Shown here one piece after another: positions 17,854-26,813 of a DNA stretch of 64,000 bases. The DNA comes from Tessaracoccus timonensis (GTDB lineage Bacteria > Actinomycetota > Actinomycetes > Propionibacteriales > Propionibacteriaceae). Positions within the stretch are counted from its first letter, which is position 1. Each line of letters begins with the position of its first letter. Below the pieces are notes generated by a model, which saw only the letters and a program-made list of their open reading frames with translations, had not been told where the DNA came from and did no database searches. A program made the translations under genes and the position numbers. The stretch is from assembly GCF_900343145.1 (NCBI RefSeq), contig NZ_LT996886.1, forward strand, positions 2,108,001 through 2,172,000, read 5' to 3'.

Positions 17854-18653
17854 CTGCTGTTACAGTATCGCCCCGCCCCGCGCTTCGAAACCTCCATGTG
17901 TGGCTGCCCATTGCCACCGTGGTCGCACTCGTCGGCCTGTGGGAGCTGGTGGTGCGTGTCGACCTGGTGTCACGACGGTATTCGCCACCGCCGACGGTCA
18001 TCGTCGCCGAACTGGCGCAGATGCTCGGAGAGGCCGACCTGTGGATCGCCCTCGGCAATACCCTCACCGGGTGGGGGATCAGCCTGCTGATCTCCGTAGT
18101 GGCAGGCACCGCGCTGGGCCTGCTTCTCGGACGCGTCGCCGCGTTGTCGGCGCTGTTCAGCCTGATCATCGAGTTCTTACGCCCGATCCCATCGATTGCC
18201 ATGATCCCGCTCGCCATCCTCATCCTCGGCACGGCGCGCCCCACCGAGGTCTTCCTCGCCACCTACGCAGGGTTCTTCCAGATGCTTGTCGCCGCCATCG
18301 GCGCGGCCGGGGTGGTGGATCCGGTCAGCGTGCAGACGGCCCGCAGCTTCGGGCTCTCGACATGGCAGCAAGTGCGGCACGTGCTGATCCCATCGATGCT
18401 GCCTCGCTTGGTGACGGGGATTCGCATCGCGAGCTCCACGGTGCTGATTTTCTGCATCACCGCTGAACTCGTCGCCGGGGTACCTGGCCTGGGCGCGCAA
18501 CTCGGTGCGGCCAGAAGCGTCGGGAACACCGCCCGCATGTACGCCTACGTCGTGGTGATTGGCCTCGTCGGTTACCTGCTCGCCGAGGCGCTCAAAGCGA
18601 TCGAGAAAAAGGCGCTGTTCTGGGACCCGTCGGTGAGGAGTGCACAGCGATGA
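17850..18653 (+). CDS. ABC transporter permease (nitrate/sulfonate/taurine type), first subunit
   Basis: A 267-residue inner-membrane permease of the BPD_transp_1 fold with about six helices. The SsuC/TauC-type EAA-loop region is present (ARSFGLSTWQQVRHVLIPSMLPRLVTGIR), and FLRPIPSIAMIPLAILILG is typical of this group. The ATG overlaps the ligase stop, and the stop overlaps the next permease. With the second permease it would form a heterodimeric channel, which is less usual because SsuC and TauC are homodimers. Confidence 0.9.
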   Translation: MTAVTVSPRPALRNLHVWLPIATVVALVGLWELVVRVDLVSRRYSPPPTVIVAELAQMLGEADLWIALGNTLTGWGISLLISVVAGTALGLLLGRVAALSALFSLIIEFLRPIPSIAMIPLAILILGTARPTEVFLATYAGFFQMLVAAIGAAGVVDPVSVQTARSFGLSTWQQVRHVLIPSMLPRLVTGIRIASSTVLIFCITAELVAGVPGLGAQLGAARSVGNTARMYAYVVVIGLVGYLLAEALKAIEKKALFWDPSVRSAQR

Positions 18654-19420
18654 AATCCATCAACCGCAATGTCCTCGCCGTGCTCGGCGCCGTCGTCGCG
18701 CTCGCCGTGTGGTTCCTGGCTACGGAAAACGCCGGGTCCATCTACTTCCCACCGCTCACCGAGGTGGTGGGAAGTGTGTGGGAGTACTGGTTCACCGGCG
18801 CCGGCCAGAAGCACCTTGTCTCGAGCCTCGCGAACCTCTTCGCAGGGCTCGGCATCGGAATCGTGCTCGGGTTCTTGCTCGGCATCGTCATCGGGCAGCA
18901 GCGCATGGTGCGGATTGCGCTGACACCCGCACTCGAGTTCGTCCGGGCAATTCCCGCAACGGCACTGATCCCCTTCGCGATGGTGATCTTTGGGCTGGGG
19001 CCCAGCATGAAGATCTTCATCATCGCGCTGGGTACGTTCTTTCCTGTCCTGTTGAACGTCATCGACGGTGTACGCGAGCTCCCAGAACAGTCGCGCGACA
19101 CCGCCCGCAGCTTCGGCATCCGCGGGTGGCAGTACCAACGTCGAATCATGATTCCGGCCGTCATTCCGCGGCTCGTGGCAGGCATCCAGATCGCCATCCC
19201 GCTGTCGTTGGTGTTGGTGGTCACCAGCGAGATGACAGGCACGAACATCGGCATTGGTTTCGTGCTGATCGGGGCACAACAATCCTTCAACCAGGTGTCG
19301 GTGTGGGGCGCGATCGTGCTCCTCGGCATCCTCGGCATCCTTTTGAGCGGCGCATTCACCCTGGTCCAGCGCCGCATCCTCGCCTGGGACCGGGCACGCA
19401 ACGCATTAGGAGATCACTGA
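18650..19420 (+). CDS. ABC transporter permease (nitrate/sulfonate/taurine type), second subunit
   Basis: 256 residues, homologous to the preceding permease: FVRAIPATALIPFAMVIFGLG and ARSFGIRGWQYQRRIMIPAVIPRLVAGIQIA. The start overlaps the previous stop by four bases (ATGA). A pair of different permeases in one SsuABC-like operon suggests a heterodimer and a substrate other than the common sulfonates. Confidence 0.9.
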   Translation: MKSINRNVLAVLGAVVALAVWFLATENAGSIYFPPLTEVVGSVWEYWFTGAGQKHLVSSLANLFAGLGIGIVLGFLLGIVIGQQRMVRIALTPALEFVRAIPATALIPFAMVIFGLGPSMKIFIIALGTFFPVLLNVIDGVRELPEQSRDTARSFGIRGWQYQRRIMIPAVIPRLVAGIQIAIPLSLVLVVTSEMTGTNIGIGFVLIGAQQSFNQVSVWGAIVLLGILGILLSGAFTLVQRRILAWDRARNALGDH

Positions 19421-19421
19421 C

Positions 19422-20231
19422 ATGGCGCTGCTTGAAATCCGCAATCTCTCAAAAACCTACGCACCCAGAAACCGACGAGGCACGGCGACGCCGGTGCTCG
19501 ATGGCATGGAGTTCGCCGTCGAAGAAGGGGAGTTCTTCACCATCGTCGGTCCCTCCGGCGCGGGAAAGACGACGCTGCTGCGCTGTATCTCTGGGCTGTC
19601 GGAGCCGACATCGGGCGAAGTATTGCTCGCTGGTAAGGCCATTGACGGGCCGCCCCGGCAGCTCGCCCCGGTCTTTCAAGACTACTCCCGCTCGCTGTAT
19701 CCGTGGCTGACGGTGGCGAAGAACGTCGCCCTGCCGCTCGAGGCGGCGGGAGAATCGTCGACGGAGGTGGCGCGTCGAGTGGAGCAGGCGCTCACCCAAG
19801 TCGGACTCGCCGGCGAAGACGACAAGTACCCCTGGCAACTGTCCGGCGGCATGCAACAACGCGTTGCCATCGCGCGGGCGCTCGCCTACGAAGCGGAGCT
19901 CCTCGTCCTCGACGAGCCCTTCGCCGCCGTCGACGCCCAGACTCGCGCCGACCTGGAGGATCTACTGCTGCGCGTGCGCGACGAGACGGGCGCGACGTTC
20001 CTGTTTGTCACCCACGACGTCGACGAGGCGGTGTACCTGTCCGACCGGGTTGCCGTCGTCTCGAAGTCGCCTAGCCGAGTGGAGAAGATCGTCACCATCG
20101 ACCTGCCGCGCGAACGCTCGCAGCTCGATACCAAGGCCATTCCCAGATTTGGAGAGCTCCGTGCGGAGATCTTCGCGACGATCCGCCACCTGGTCGTCGA
20201 ACCACAACCCGAACCCGAATACATCATCTGA
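19422..20231 (+). CDS. ABC transporter ATP-binding protein (SsuB/TauB-like)
   Basis: 269 residues with Walker A GPSGAGKTTLLRCI, Q-loop FQDYSRSLYPW, signature LSGGMQQRVAIARAL, Walker B LLVLDEPFAAVD and H-loop THDVDEAVYL. The SRSLYPW stretch after the Q-loop is typical of the nitrate/sulfonate/taurine importers. It begins one base after the permease stop and powers the two permeases with the lipoprotein that follows. Confidence 0.93.
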   Translation: MALLEIRNLSKTYAPRNRRGTATPVLDGMEFAVEEGEFFTIVGPSGAGKTTLLRCISGLSEPTSGEVLLAGKAIDGPPRQLAPVFQDYSRSLYPWLTVAKNVALPLEAAGESSTEVARRVEQALTQVGLAGEDDKYPWQLSGGMQQRVAIARALAYEAELLVLDEPFAAVDAQTRADLEDLLLRVRDETGATFLFVTHDVDEAVYLSDRVAVVSKSPSRVEKIVTIDLPRERSQLDTKAIPRFGELRAEIFATIRHLVVEPQPEPEYII

Positions 20232-20242
20232 TCGGAGTAACC

Positions 20243-21217
20243 ATGCACAAGATTCGTCACGTCGTCACGGCTGCGCTCTCGGCGGCCCTCCTGATGGCTT
20301 CCGGTTGCTCCGGCGGCCCTGAGGCGAAAAAGGATGCCGACGGCAACGTCGAGCTCACCATCCAGCACATCACCACCTCCGACTCCGTGCCTCTTTATCT
20401 GGGCATCGAGCAGGGCTTTTTCGCCGACGAGGGGCTGAACGTGAAGGTGGAGATCGCGGAAAGCGGTTCCGCCATCATCCCGAGCGTTATCAACGGCGAA
20501 TCGCCCATTGGCTACGCCAACGTGATTTCAGACCTCGCCGCGATCGATGAGGGCCTCGACGTCCGGTTCGTCGTCAACTGCTGCGGCACCGGCACTGACG
20601 TGGAGAAGGACACGTCGAACATCTTCGTGCTCGAGGATTCCAAGATCCAAGGCCCGGAAGATCTGCCGGGCAAGCGCATCGCCGTCAACTCGCTGAAGAA
20701 TCTCGGCGACGTCACCATCCCCGTCGCGTTGCAGAAGAAGGGGATCGACCCGAAAGACATCGAGTGGGTTCCCATGAACTACTCCGACATGGGCGCAGCG
20801 CTGGAACGCGGCGACGTGGATGCGATCTGGCAAGTCGACCCGTTCCGCACGCTCGCTCTGGATGCCGGATACCGGCCGATTCTCTCGAACTTCGTCGAGG
20901 CCATCCCGGACACCACGCTCGGCTACTACATCACCAGCGGGAAGTTCGCTGAGGCGAACCCGGAGGTGCTGCAGAAGTTCCAGCGAGCCATGAGCGAGGC
21001 GAACGAGTACGCCACCGAGCATCCCGACGAGTTCCGCAAGCTCGCCGTCGAGAAGATCAAACTCGACCCTGCGGTGGCCGACAAGATCAACATCGCCGTA
21101 TTCAAACCCGGCCTGGACATCGAATCGCTGAAAACGATGGGCGCACACGCCAAGGAGTTCGGCATCATCAAGGAGGAGCCCAACTACGACGAGCACGTGA
21201 TCCAGCCCGAGGGCTGA
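20243..21217 (+). CDS. Substrate-binding lipoprotein (NMT1/SsuA-like)
   Basis: 324 residues. A signal peptide ends in the lipobox LMASGC with Cys at residue 22, so the protein should be lipid-anchored outside the membrane. The mature part starts LTIQHITTSDSVPLYLGIEQGFFADEGLNV, the usual opening of NMT1/THI5/SsuA binding proteins, and has RIAVNSLKNLGDVT and DAIWQVDPF. It is the last gene of the operon and ends nine bases before the convergent DUF2207 gene. The ligand is unknown; the leader peptide hints at a sulfur compound and the ligase at an organic acid. Confidence 0.9.
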   Translation: MHKIRHVVTAALSAALLMASGCSGGPEAKKDADGNVELTIQHITTSDSVPLYLGIEQGFFADEGLNVKVEIAESGSAIIPSVINGESPIGYANVISDLAAIDEGLDVRFVVNCCGTGTDVEKDTSNIFVLEDSKIQGPEDLPGKRIAVNSLKNLGDVTIPVALQKKGIDPKDIEWVPMNYSDMGAALERGDVDAIWQVDPFRTLALDAGYRPILSNFVEAIPDTTLGYYITSGKFAEANPEVLQKFQRAMSEANEYATEHPDEFRKLAVEKIKLDPAVADKINIAVFKPGLDIESLKTMGAHAKEFGIIKEEPNYDEHVIQPEG

Positions 21218-21226
21218 GCCAGGCGG

Positions 21227-22912
21227 TTAGCGGCCGAAAAGATGGCCCTGGATCGACGCGATGAGAGCATCCAGCGACTGTGGCAGCTGTTGCAGGTGCC
21301 AATCGTCGGGGGCGTGGAACCAGCTGATCGCATCCGGATCTGGAGTGGTATCCCGATCGGCAGCCACCATCGCGTTGACCCAGCGCTCCTTGCCGCCCAG
21401 CACCACCGCATACGGCAGGAACTTGGAGATCTCTCGAAGCTCTTTGCCTGGTGGCATGACTTCGGTGCTCTGCTGGGCGAGCACGGCTGAGAACCCGTGC
21501 AGCCCTGCAAGGAGCGCTGCGCCCTTGGCTGAGCGACGGGGCATCTCGCCGGCGATGAAGAGCGCCCCCACTCCGACTGCGACCACCGCAAGCCCGACGA
21601 GCCCCCAAGTGGTGAGCCAGGCGAGCACGCCGGTGGCGGTCAGCCCCACGATGAGCAAGGCGGCGCCGATGGTGCGCGAATCGGTGCGCGACGCGTCGGG
21701 GCGCTTCGCGAACCAGCCGCTTTCCACGACGTCGTCGTAGAGCGCATGCTGCAGGTCAGATACGCACGGGCCGACGGCCTGCTGAATATGGGAGACGAGC
21801 ACGGGAGACCCGTCGGCGGGAGCGACTGCATCGAGCAAGATGCGCTCGTATTTGCGCAGGCTGCTGGTGTCGTCGTTCATGCGCGTGAACGTCCAATCCA
21901 TGCCGCCTGGCACCTGCAGCTGTTCGATACGGAGGAAGCCGCGTACGGCGAGGTCGAGGATGGTCGCGGTGACGTCGATGGGGTCGACGGACTCGTCCGC
22001 GACGGTGCCGATCTGGCCCGGGCGAATGTTCTCGCGCAGCCGGAACTCGCTGACACCCTCAGCCACCGGATGGAATTCGCCAATGATCGTCGGAGCGGCG
22101 GTGGCCGCCTCGTCGCGGCCCACGCGACGATGCCACTGCCACAGTGCGACGGCGCCAACCAGCAGCACACCGAGCGACACCAAGCCGGTGACGAAGGTGA
22201 GTGAGAACGCGCGGTCGAGTGTCCAGCGGGTGTGCACCGTCGCGGTGGACGCCACCTGGCTCGCGGGCTGACTACCCGAAATCTGGATGGTCTGCCCCGG
22301 CTCAATCGGCCCGTCCTCGAAGCTGATCGGCACCGGCTTGTCGCGATCGATGTTCCAAGAGAAGCAGTTGTGCGGGGTGCTCGGATTGCCCGCAGTGCAC
22401 TCAAAATCGGGTGGGATAGCGAGCAGCGCCACGCTGCCTTTCACGTTCTGAACGCTCATGTTCAGCCCGCCGACCACCGGCCAGGAGAAATGACGCACAT
22501 CCTCTTGCCCGGCGGGCGTCGACGTGGTTCCTGTGACGGTGTACGCAATCGTGATGGGCTTGCCGCCCGACTTGCTCGGATCCACCTTCACAGTGACAGC
22601 GTCGGAGTTTTCGTCGACGGTGTGCTCGAGCTGACTACCTTCTGCAGTGACAGCGACGCCTGAGACGTCGTAGAGGAACCTCCGCAAATCACCGAGGGGA
22701 GAGTGCTTGGGGATGCGCATCTGCAAGTCATTGCCCAAGGCGTCGCCGGTGAGCGTGCTCGTCACGGTGAGGGTGCCGTCGGCCTTCAACTCGGCGGAGA
22801 CATCGAGTGCATCGACGCTGTTGTCGGCGCGTGCGGGCATGGACAGCATTGCGAGGGCCAAGAGGCCCAGGGAGATGCTGAGCAGCAGGCGATAGATCTT
22901 CGACACGGTCAC
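21227..22912 (-). CDS. DUF2207-domain membrane protein
   Basis: 561 residues. A signal peptide (about 1-29) is followed by a beta-rich extracellular domain with VDALDVSAELKADGTLTVTSTL, characteristic of DUF2207. Then come one membrane helix (about 235-258), a cytoplasmic winged-helix-like segment (ATILDLAVRGFLRIEQLQVP) and a helical hairpin (about 415-445). The C-terminal part has HAPDDWHL. Function is unknown. GTG at 22912 follows GAAGAAAGA; a GTG two codons later is an alternative. A related shorter protein lies at 25436-26377. Confidence 0.88.
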   Translation of the reverse strand: MTVSKIYRLLLSISLGLLALAMLSMPARADNSVDALDVSAELKADGTLTVTSTLTGDALGNDLQMRIPKHSPLGDLRRFLYDVSGVAVTAEGSQLEHTVDENSDAVTVKVDPSKSGGKPITIAYTVTGTTSTPAGQEDVRHFSWPVVGGLNMSVQNVKGSVALLAIPPDFECTAGNPSTPHNCFSWNIDRDKPVPISFEDGPIEPGQTIQISGSQPASQVASTATVHTRWTLDRAFSLTFVTGLVSLGVLLVGAVALWQWHRRVGRDEAATAAPTIIGEFHPVAEGVSEFRLRENIRPGQIGTVADESVDPIDVTATILDLAVRGFLRIEQLQVPGGMDWTFTRMNDDTSSLRKYERILLDAVAPADGSPVLVSHIQQAVGPCVSDLQHALYDDVVESGWFAKRPDASRTDSRTIGAALLIVGLTATGVLAWLTTWGLVGLAVVAVGVGALFIAGEMPRRSAKGAALLAGLHGFSAVLAQQSTEVMPPGKELREISKFLPYAVVLGGKERWVNAMVAADRDTTPDPDAISWFHAPDDWHLQQLPQSLDALIASIQGHLFGR

Positions 22913-23011
22913 TCTTTCTTCGGGACTCGCACACTATTGCACATGGATGTGTCATGCGCAGGGGCGCCTGCGTGAGCGAGGGATGGTCCTCTCGTGGGTT
23001 ACGGTTGTGCC

Positions 23012-24262
23012 GTGACTATGCCCCCCAACGCACCTCGTAACGGGTTCGGCGCGTCGCCGTTCAGTTCGCCAGCCGGCGGGCGCGCGCAGCCGTGGGGGAA
23101 TCCCTACCAGCAGGCGGGCCAACCTGGCCAGCAGTGGGGTGCACCGTCGCAACCGCAATGGGGTGCTCCGACGCCGGGACAGCCAGTGCCGCAGAGGCAG
23201 CCGTTTCCGCAGCAGCAGTTTGGGCAGCCCCAGCAGTACCAGCCGGGCGGCTTTGACCCGCGCTATCAGCCAGGCCCGAATCCGGGCGGGCCACCGTTCG
23301 CGCCCGGTCAGTACCCGCCGGCCTACCCTTGGCCGCAGCCCAAGAAGAAGTCTGGAAGCCTCTGGTGGCTGGCGCTGCCGGTCGTCGTGCTCGGCTTGAT
23401 GATGGGGTATCTCGTTCTGACCCAGTCCTCGAAGGGGCCAGGCAACACCGGGGGCGGTGGAACTCCGGGCAACGACAACGAGGTTGTCTACGTCAATGAG
23501 GAGTACCAGGTTCCTGGCGCGGGGCAAGGGCCTTCCGAGGTGATGGATTCGTACAACGATCCCAGCTTGCTTGATAGCAATGAGTTCTACCAGCAGAAGG
23601 TGCCAGAGCCAGTGCGCTGTGAAGCGCCCGACGTGTCTAACGTCCGCGATGCTGATGAGCTGGAACAACGGCTCCAGGCCCTGTCTGAATGTCTCACCCG
23701 CACCTTTGGCCCGCCGCTCGAAGCCGCAGGGTACGAGCCGTATCAGCCGCGCGTCATGGTCTACGAAGGCAACGGCGGCAACAGCCCATGTGGCGAGCTG
23801 GAGCCCCGGAATGCATTCTTCTGCGCAGCGAACCAGGGTATCTACTTCTCCGCTGATCTGGTGGACGTCATCGGCGACGATCAGACCGTCTGGGACTACG
23901 TGATGGCGCACGAGTATGGGCACAACGTGCAGGGTCGCAACGGCATCCTGGTACAGCGGCATTACTCGATGCGCGATGCGAAGAGCAAGCCGCAGGCGTT
24001 CGAGTTGAACCGTCGTCTCGAGGTGCAGGCTGATTGCCTCGCCGCGTCGTTCATTCAGTCGGTCACCGTCTCGCTGGGGTATGACTCAGGCGATTACCGC
24101 TCCGTGGTGAAGGCTGCGGAGTTCGTGGGCGATCCGCCGGATGCCGAGGAACCGCTCCACGGGGTGAGCGCGTCGCGAGGGCTCTGGACGGAGCGAGGGC
24201 TGAAGGCATCGACGTACCAAGAGTGCAATACCTTCGTCGCGCCTTCTAGCGAAGTGAAGTAG
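23012..24262 (+). CDS. Neutral zinc metallopeptidase (YpfJ/peptidase_M6-like family), membrane-anchored
   Basis: About 416 residues. The first 110 are rich in Pro, Gln and Gly and likely cytoplasmic; one membrane helix follows (LWWLALPVVVLGLMMGYLVL), then an extracytoplasmic domain with the zinc site MAHEYGHNVQGRNG (HExxH) and LEVQADCLAASFIQSV carrying the third ligand region. These motifs match the neutral zinc metallopeptidase family. GTG at 23012 is preferred because TACGGT sits six bases before it, the leaderless pattern seen elsewhere here; ATG 23018 is an alternative. Confidence 0.9.
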   Translation: MTMPPNAPRNGFGASPFSSPAGGRAQPWGNPYQQAGQPGQQWGAPSQPQWGAPTPGQPVPQRQPFPQQQFGQPQQYQPGGFDPRYQPGPNPGGPPFAPGQYPPAYPWPQPKKKSGSLWWLALPVVVLGLMMGYLVLTQSSKGPGNTGGGGTPGNDNEVVYVNEEYQVPGAGQGPSEVMDSYNDPSLLDSNEFYQQKVPEPVRCEAPDVSNVRDADELEQRLQALSECLTRTFGPPLEAAGYEPYQPRVMVYEGNGGNSPCGELEPRNAFFCAANQGIYFSADLVDVIGDDQTVWDYVMAHEYGHNVQGRNGILVQRHYSMRDAKSKPQAFELNRRLEVQADCLAASFIQSVTVSLGYDSGDYRSVVKAAEFVGDPPDAEEPLHGVSASRGLWTERGLKASTYQECNTFVAPSSEVK

Positions 24263-24320
24263 CGCCGACGACCTCCGTCGCTCAGGCGGGTCGCTGGCGC
24301 AGCGCCTATCCGAGTGGTTG

Positions 24321-24800
24321 TTACGCGACGAGCGACTTCTTGTAGATGGCGTAGTACTCGGCGGGCTCGGTGGTGTCGTCCACCTGTGGCACCTCCGGAT
24401 CCTCGACGATCAAGTGCTCACCGATGGGGGAGTAGCCGAGTGAGACGTACAGCGGGATCGCCTTTTCGTTATTCGGATCGACGGCGAGGAACACGGCCTC
24501 GTGCCCGCGATTACGTGCTTCCTCTTCGAGCCACTCAGACAACGCTCGCCCAGCCCCGCGACGGCGCGCCTGCGGATACACCCACATGTTCCGCAGCTCA
24601 GGTGCCCACTGGTAGTCCTCGGTGATGTCCAGCAGCGCAGTGCCGAGCGGCTCGTCATCGTCGAATGCGGCAGCGAAGAGCAGGGTTCCCTTGGCAGCCT
24701 CCTCGAAGTGGACATCCACGAGGTTCAGATCTGGGCGCGCCTGATGCTCGCGTAGCGCGGGAAGGTCGCGTTCCTCAACAAGGCGTACGACGATAGGCAT
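24321..24800 (-). CDS. GNAT-family N-acetyltransferase
   Basis: 159 residues with the acetyl-CoA-binding motif [24 protein letters not shown] and the late [28 protein letters not shown]. Substrate unknown. GAGGAGAGG lies just upstream of ATG 24800. It converges with the metallopeptidase gene; the 58-base gap between them has short inverted repeats but no clear terminator. Confidence 0.88.
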   Translation of the reverse strand: MPIVVRLVEERDLPALREHQARPDLNLVDVHFEEAAKGTLLFAAAFDDDEPLGTALLDITEDYQWAPELRNMWVYPQARRRGAGRALSEWLEEEARNRGHEAVFLAVDPNNEKAIPLYVSLGYSPIGEHLIVEDPEVPQVDDTTEPAEYYAIYKKSLVA

Positions 24801-24858
24801 GGCCTCTCCTCACAGTTGCTCGAACGATATGGTGTGAGCCTACCCGCCGAGGGTGCAG

Positions 24859-24888
24859 TTGGGGGAAGACGCGTCCAAGTGGTAGCAT
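24859..24888 (+). promoter_or_regulatory. Putative rpsO promoter
   Basis: TTGGGG at 24859-24864 and TAGCAT at 24883-24888 are separated by 18 bases, about 95 bases upstream of the rpsO start. The spacing is right for a sigma-70-type promoter, although the -35 match is partial. Confidence 0.45.
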
Positions 24889-24982
24889 CGCGGGGTTGCC
24901 GTTTGATCGGCCACGGCCCAAGAAGAGCTCCGACAGCACCCGCGACCGGAGCGCCGTGCAGCGAGCTGGAAGGAGCACCACT

Positions 24983-25246
24983 ATGGACGCTGCGGAAAAG
25001 AAGAAGATTATCGAAGAGTACGCCACCAAGCCTGGTGACACCGGCTCGCCCGACGTGCAGATCGCGCTGCTCAGCAAGCGCATCTCGCACCTCACCGAGC
25101 ACCTCAAGACCCACAAGGGCGACCACCACTCCCGCCGTGGCCTCATGCTGATGGTTGGTCAGCGTCGTCGCCTGCTCAACTATGTCGCGAAGCAGGACAT
25201 CGAGCACTACCGTGACCTCATCAAGCGTCTCGGTCTGCGTCGCTGA
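24983..25246 (+). CDS. rpsO: 30S ribosomal protein S15
   Basis: 87 residues, full length for S15: [57 protein letters not shown], ending [11 protein letters not shown]15 binds 16S rRNA early in assembly. ATG 24983 has AAGGAG upstream. In most bacteria rpsO follows ribF; here it stands alone with its own promoter and a terminator. Confidence 0.98.
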   Translation: MDAAEKKKIIEEYATKPGDTGSPDVQIALLSKRISHLTEHLKTHKGDHHSRRGLMLMVGQRRRLLNYVAKQDIEHYRDLIKRLGLRR

Positions 25247-25260
25247 TTTCCAACGCTTCC

Positions 25261-25293
25261 GAAGAGGGTGGTCCCGCTGGGGCCGCCCTCTTC
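25261..25293 (+). terminator. rpsO terminator hairpin
   Basis: GAAGAGGG (25261-25268) pairs with CCCTCTTC (25286-25293), with additional GG/CC pairing inside. It lies 14 bases after the rpsO stop. The U-tract is poor, as is common in high-GC genomes. Confidence 0.7.
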
Positions 25294-25435
25294 GTCGTCC
25301 ATACCCCAACTCTCGTTCGTGGCTGTTCGAGGAGCAATGCAACGTCCGGCCAGCGTCCCCTCGACGACACACCCTCGGCTCGGCATGTGACGGGCGAAGC
25401 ATTCCGGGCGGCCCGTCAGACGGTAAGCTCTCGTC

Positions 25436-26377
25436 ATGGGGAAACGGATCCTGCTCGCACTGTGCATGGCGCTCACCGTGTTTGTCGGCGCGTCATCGCC
25501 AGCCAAAGCCGACGACGTGGGGCATATCACCAACTACGTGGGCACATACGACATCCACGAGAACGGTGATGTCTCCGCCAAGACGGCCATGACGTGGAAG
25601 TTCACCGCTGCCATCAGCGAGCTCTACTTCCTCGCGCCCATGGGCATGGACGGGAAAAATAAGGTCACCGACGTGAGCGTCACCAACCCGGACGGGAAGC
25701 GTGTCGAGTTCTCTCAGAAGATGCAGACCAGCCCGGAGGGAGCCCAAGCACTCTACGTGGGAGTCACCCCAGACCAGGCGGAGCTGAAGTCCGGCACGTG
25801 GACGTTCGCGTACACGGTGACGAACGTGCTCGTGGATGACCCGCCGTGGACGGTGTTCGCGTGGGAAGTCGCAACGCCCAACAATCCGACGATCGCGCAG
25901 TGGAGCGCGACGGTCAACTCGCCCTGGGCGCCCGAGGAGTACATGTGTACCGTCAACGGCAGCGAACAGGACTGCGGCGCCACCGTCGATGGCACGACCG
26001 TCGCCTTTCAGGGGGGAGAGCTGCCCTCCGGTAGCTCCCTCCACGTCTACACGGGCACGCCGCAGTCGGCGACGGGTCGATCGGGCACGCCGGGCACGAC
26101 GCAGTCGCCATCGCCGACGTCGGATGCGTCCGTCCCCGAGAGTTCGGAGACGGAGACGACGCCCGAAGCGACGAGCCCTGCGGAAGAGCCGTCACCGTCG
26201 GCCACGGAGGAGCCGTCATCCGACGCCAGCCCCACAGACGGCGTCGAACGCGACACATCCGATGGCGGCAGACCCGACCTGGCGTTCTTCGTCGGCATCT
26301 TCGCATTTGTCGGGCTGGTGATCGGCCTCGTGATCTGGGCGATCGTGCGCCGGAAGCCCACACCTCGTGGCCCATAG
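25436..26377 (+). CDS. Secreted, membrane-anchored DUF2207-like protein
   Basis: 313 residues. A signal peptide (about 1-26, ending SPAKA) is followed by a beta-rich domain that resembles the extracellular part of the DUF2207 protein at 21227-22912 (ITNYVGTYDIHENGDVSAKT, PWTVFAWEVATP). Residues about 205-270 form a Ser/Thr/Pro/Glu-rich stalk, then one membrane helix (FFVGIFAFVGLVIGLVIWAIV) and a short basic tail. TAAGCT at 25424-25429 lies six bases before ATG, so the mRNA is probably leaderless. Function unknown. Confidence 0.82.
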   Translation: MGKRILLALCMALTVFVGASSPAKADDVGHITNYVGTYDIHENGDVSAKTAMTWKFTAAISELYFLAPMGMDGKNKVTDVSVTNPDGKRVEFSQKMQTSPEGAQALYVGVTPDQAELKSGTWTFAYTVTNVLVDDPPWTVFAWEVATPNNPTIAQWSATVNSPWAPEEYMCTVNGSEQDCGATVDGTTVAFQGGELPSGSSLHVYTGTPQSATGRSGTPGTTQSPSPTSDASVPESSETETTPEATSPAEEPSPSATEEPSSDASPTDGVERDTSDGGRPDLAFFVGIFAFVGLVIGLVIWAIVRRKPTPRGP

Positions 26378-26456
26378 CCGTCACGGCGCGGGCCGGTAGA
26401 CTCTTCGACGATCTGGCCGAGCCGCATCCAGGCGCTCGCCTCGTCTAGGAGAAATG

Positions 26457-26813
26457 ATGAACAAGTGGTTCCTGCTCGCTGGCGCCATCGTCTGTGAGGT
26501 TGTCTCGTCCCTCAGCCTCAAGGCGGCCCTCAGCCAGCCGCTGCTCTACATCGTCGTCGTGCTGGGCTACAGCGCCGCCTTTTTGTTCCTCGCCATGGTT
26601 CTGCGACGCGGCATGCCCCTGGGCGTCGCCTACGGCATCTGGGGAGCGATGGGCGTCGCCGCGACTGCCGTCCTGTCGTACTTCATTTTCCACGAACCCC
26701 TGACCGGCATGATGGGCGTTGGGCTGACGTTGGTGATCGCGGGGGTGCTCGTCGTGGACCTGGGCAGCCACCACGCAGGCGGAGCCGAGGCTCAGCAGGA
26801 TGGTGCGGCCTGA
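26457..26813 (+). CDS. Small multidrug resistance (SMR) family protein, subunit 1
   Basis: 118 residues, four membrane helices. It opens WFLLAGAIVCEVVSSLSLKA with the conserved Glu of the SMR family in helix 1 (CEV) and has GVAYGIWGAMGVAATA, the family signature region. ATG 26457 has AGGAG five bases upstream; ATG 26454 is too close. Its stop overlaps the start of a second SMR gene, so the two likely form a heterodimeric drug/proton antiporter or guanidinium-type exporter. Confidence 0.9.
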   Translation: MNKWFLLAGAIVCEVVSSLSLKAALSQPLLYIVVVLGYSAAFLFLAMVLRRGMPLGVAYGIWGAMGVAATAVLSYFIFHEPLTGMMGVGLTLVIAGVLVVDLGSHHAGGAEAQQDGAA

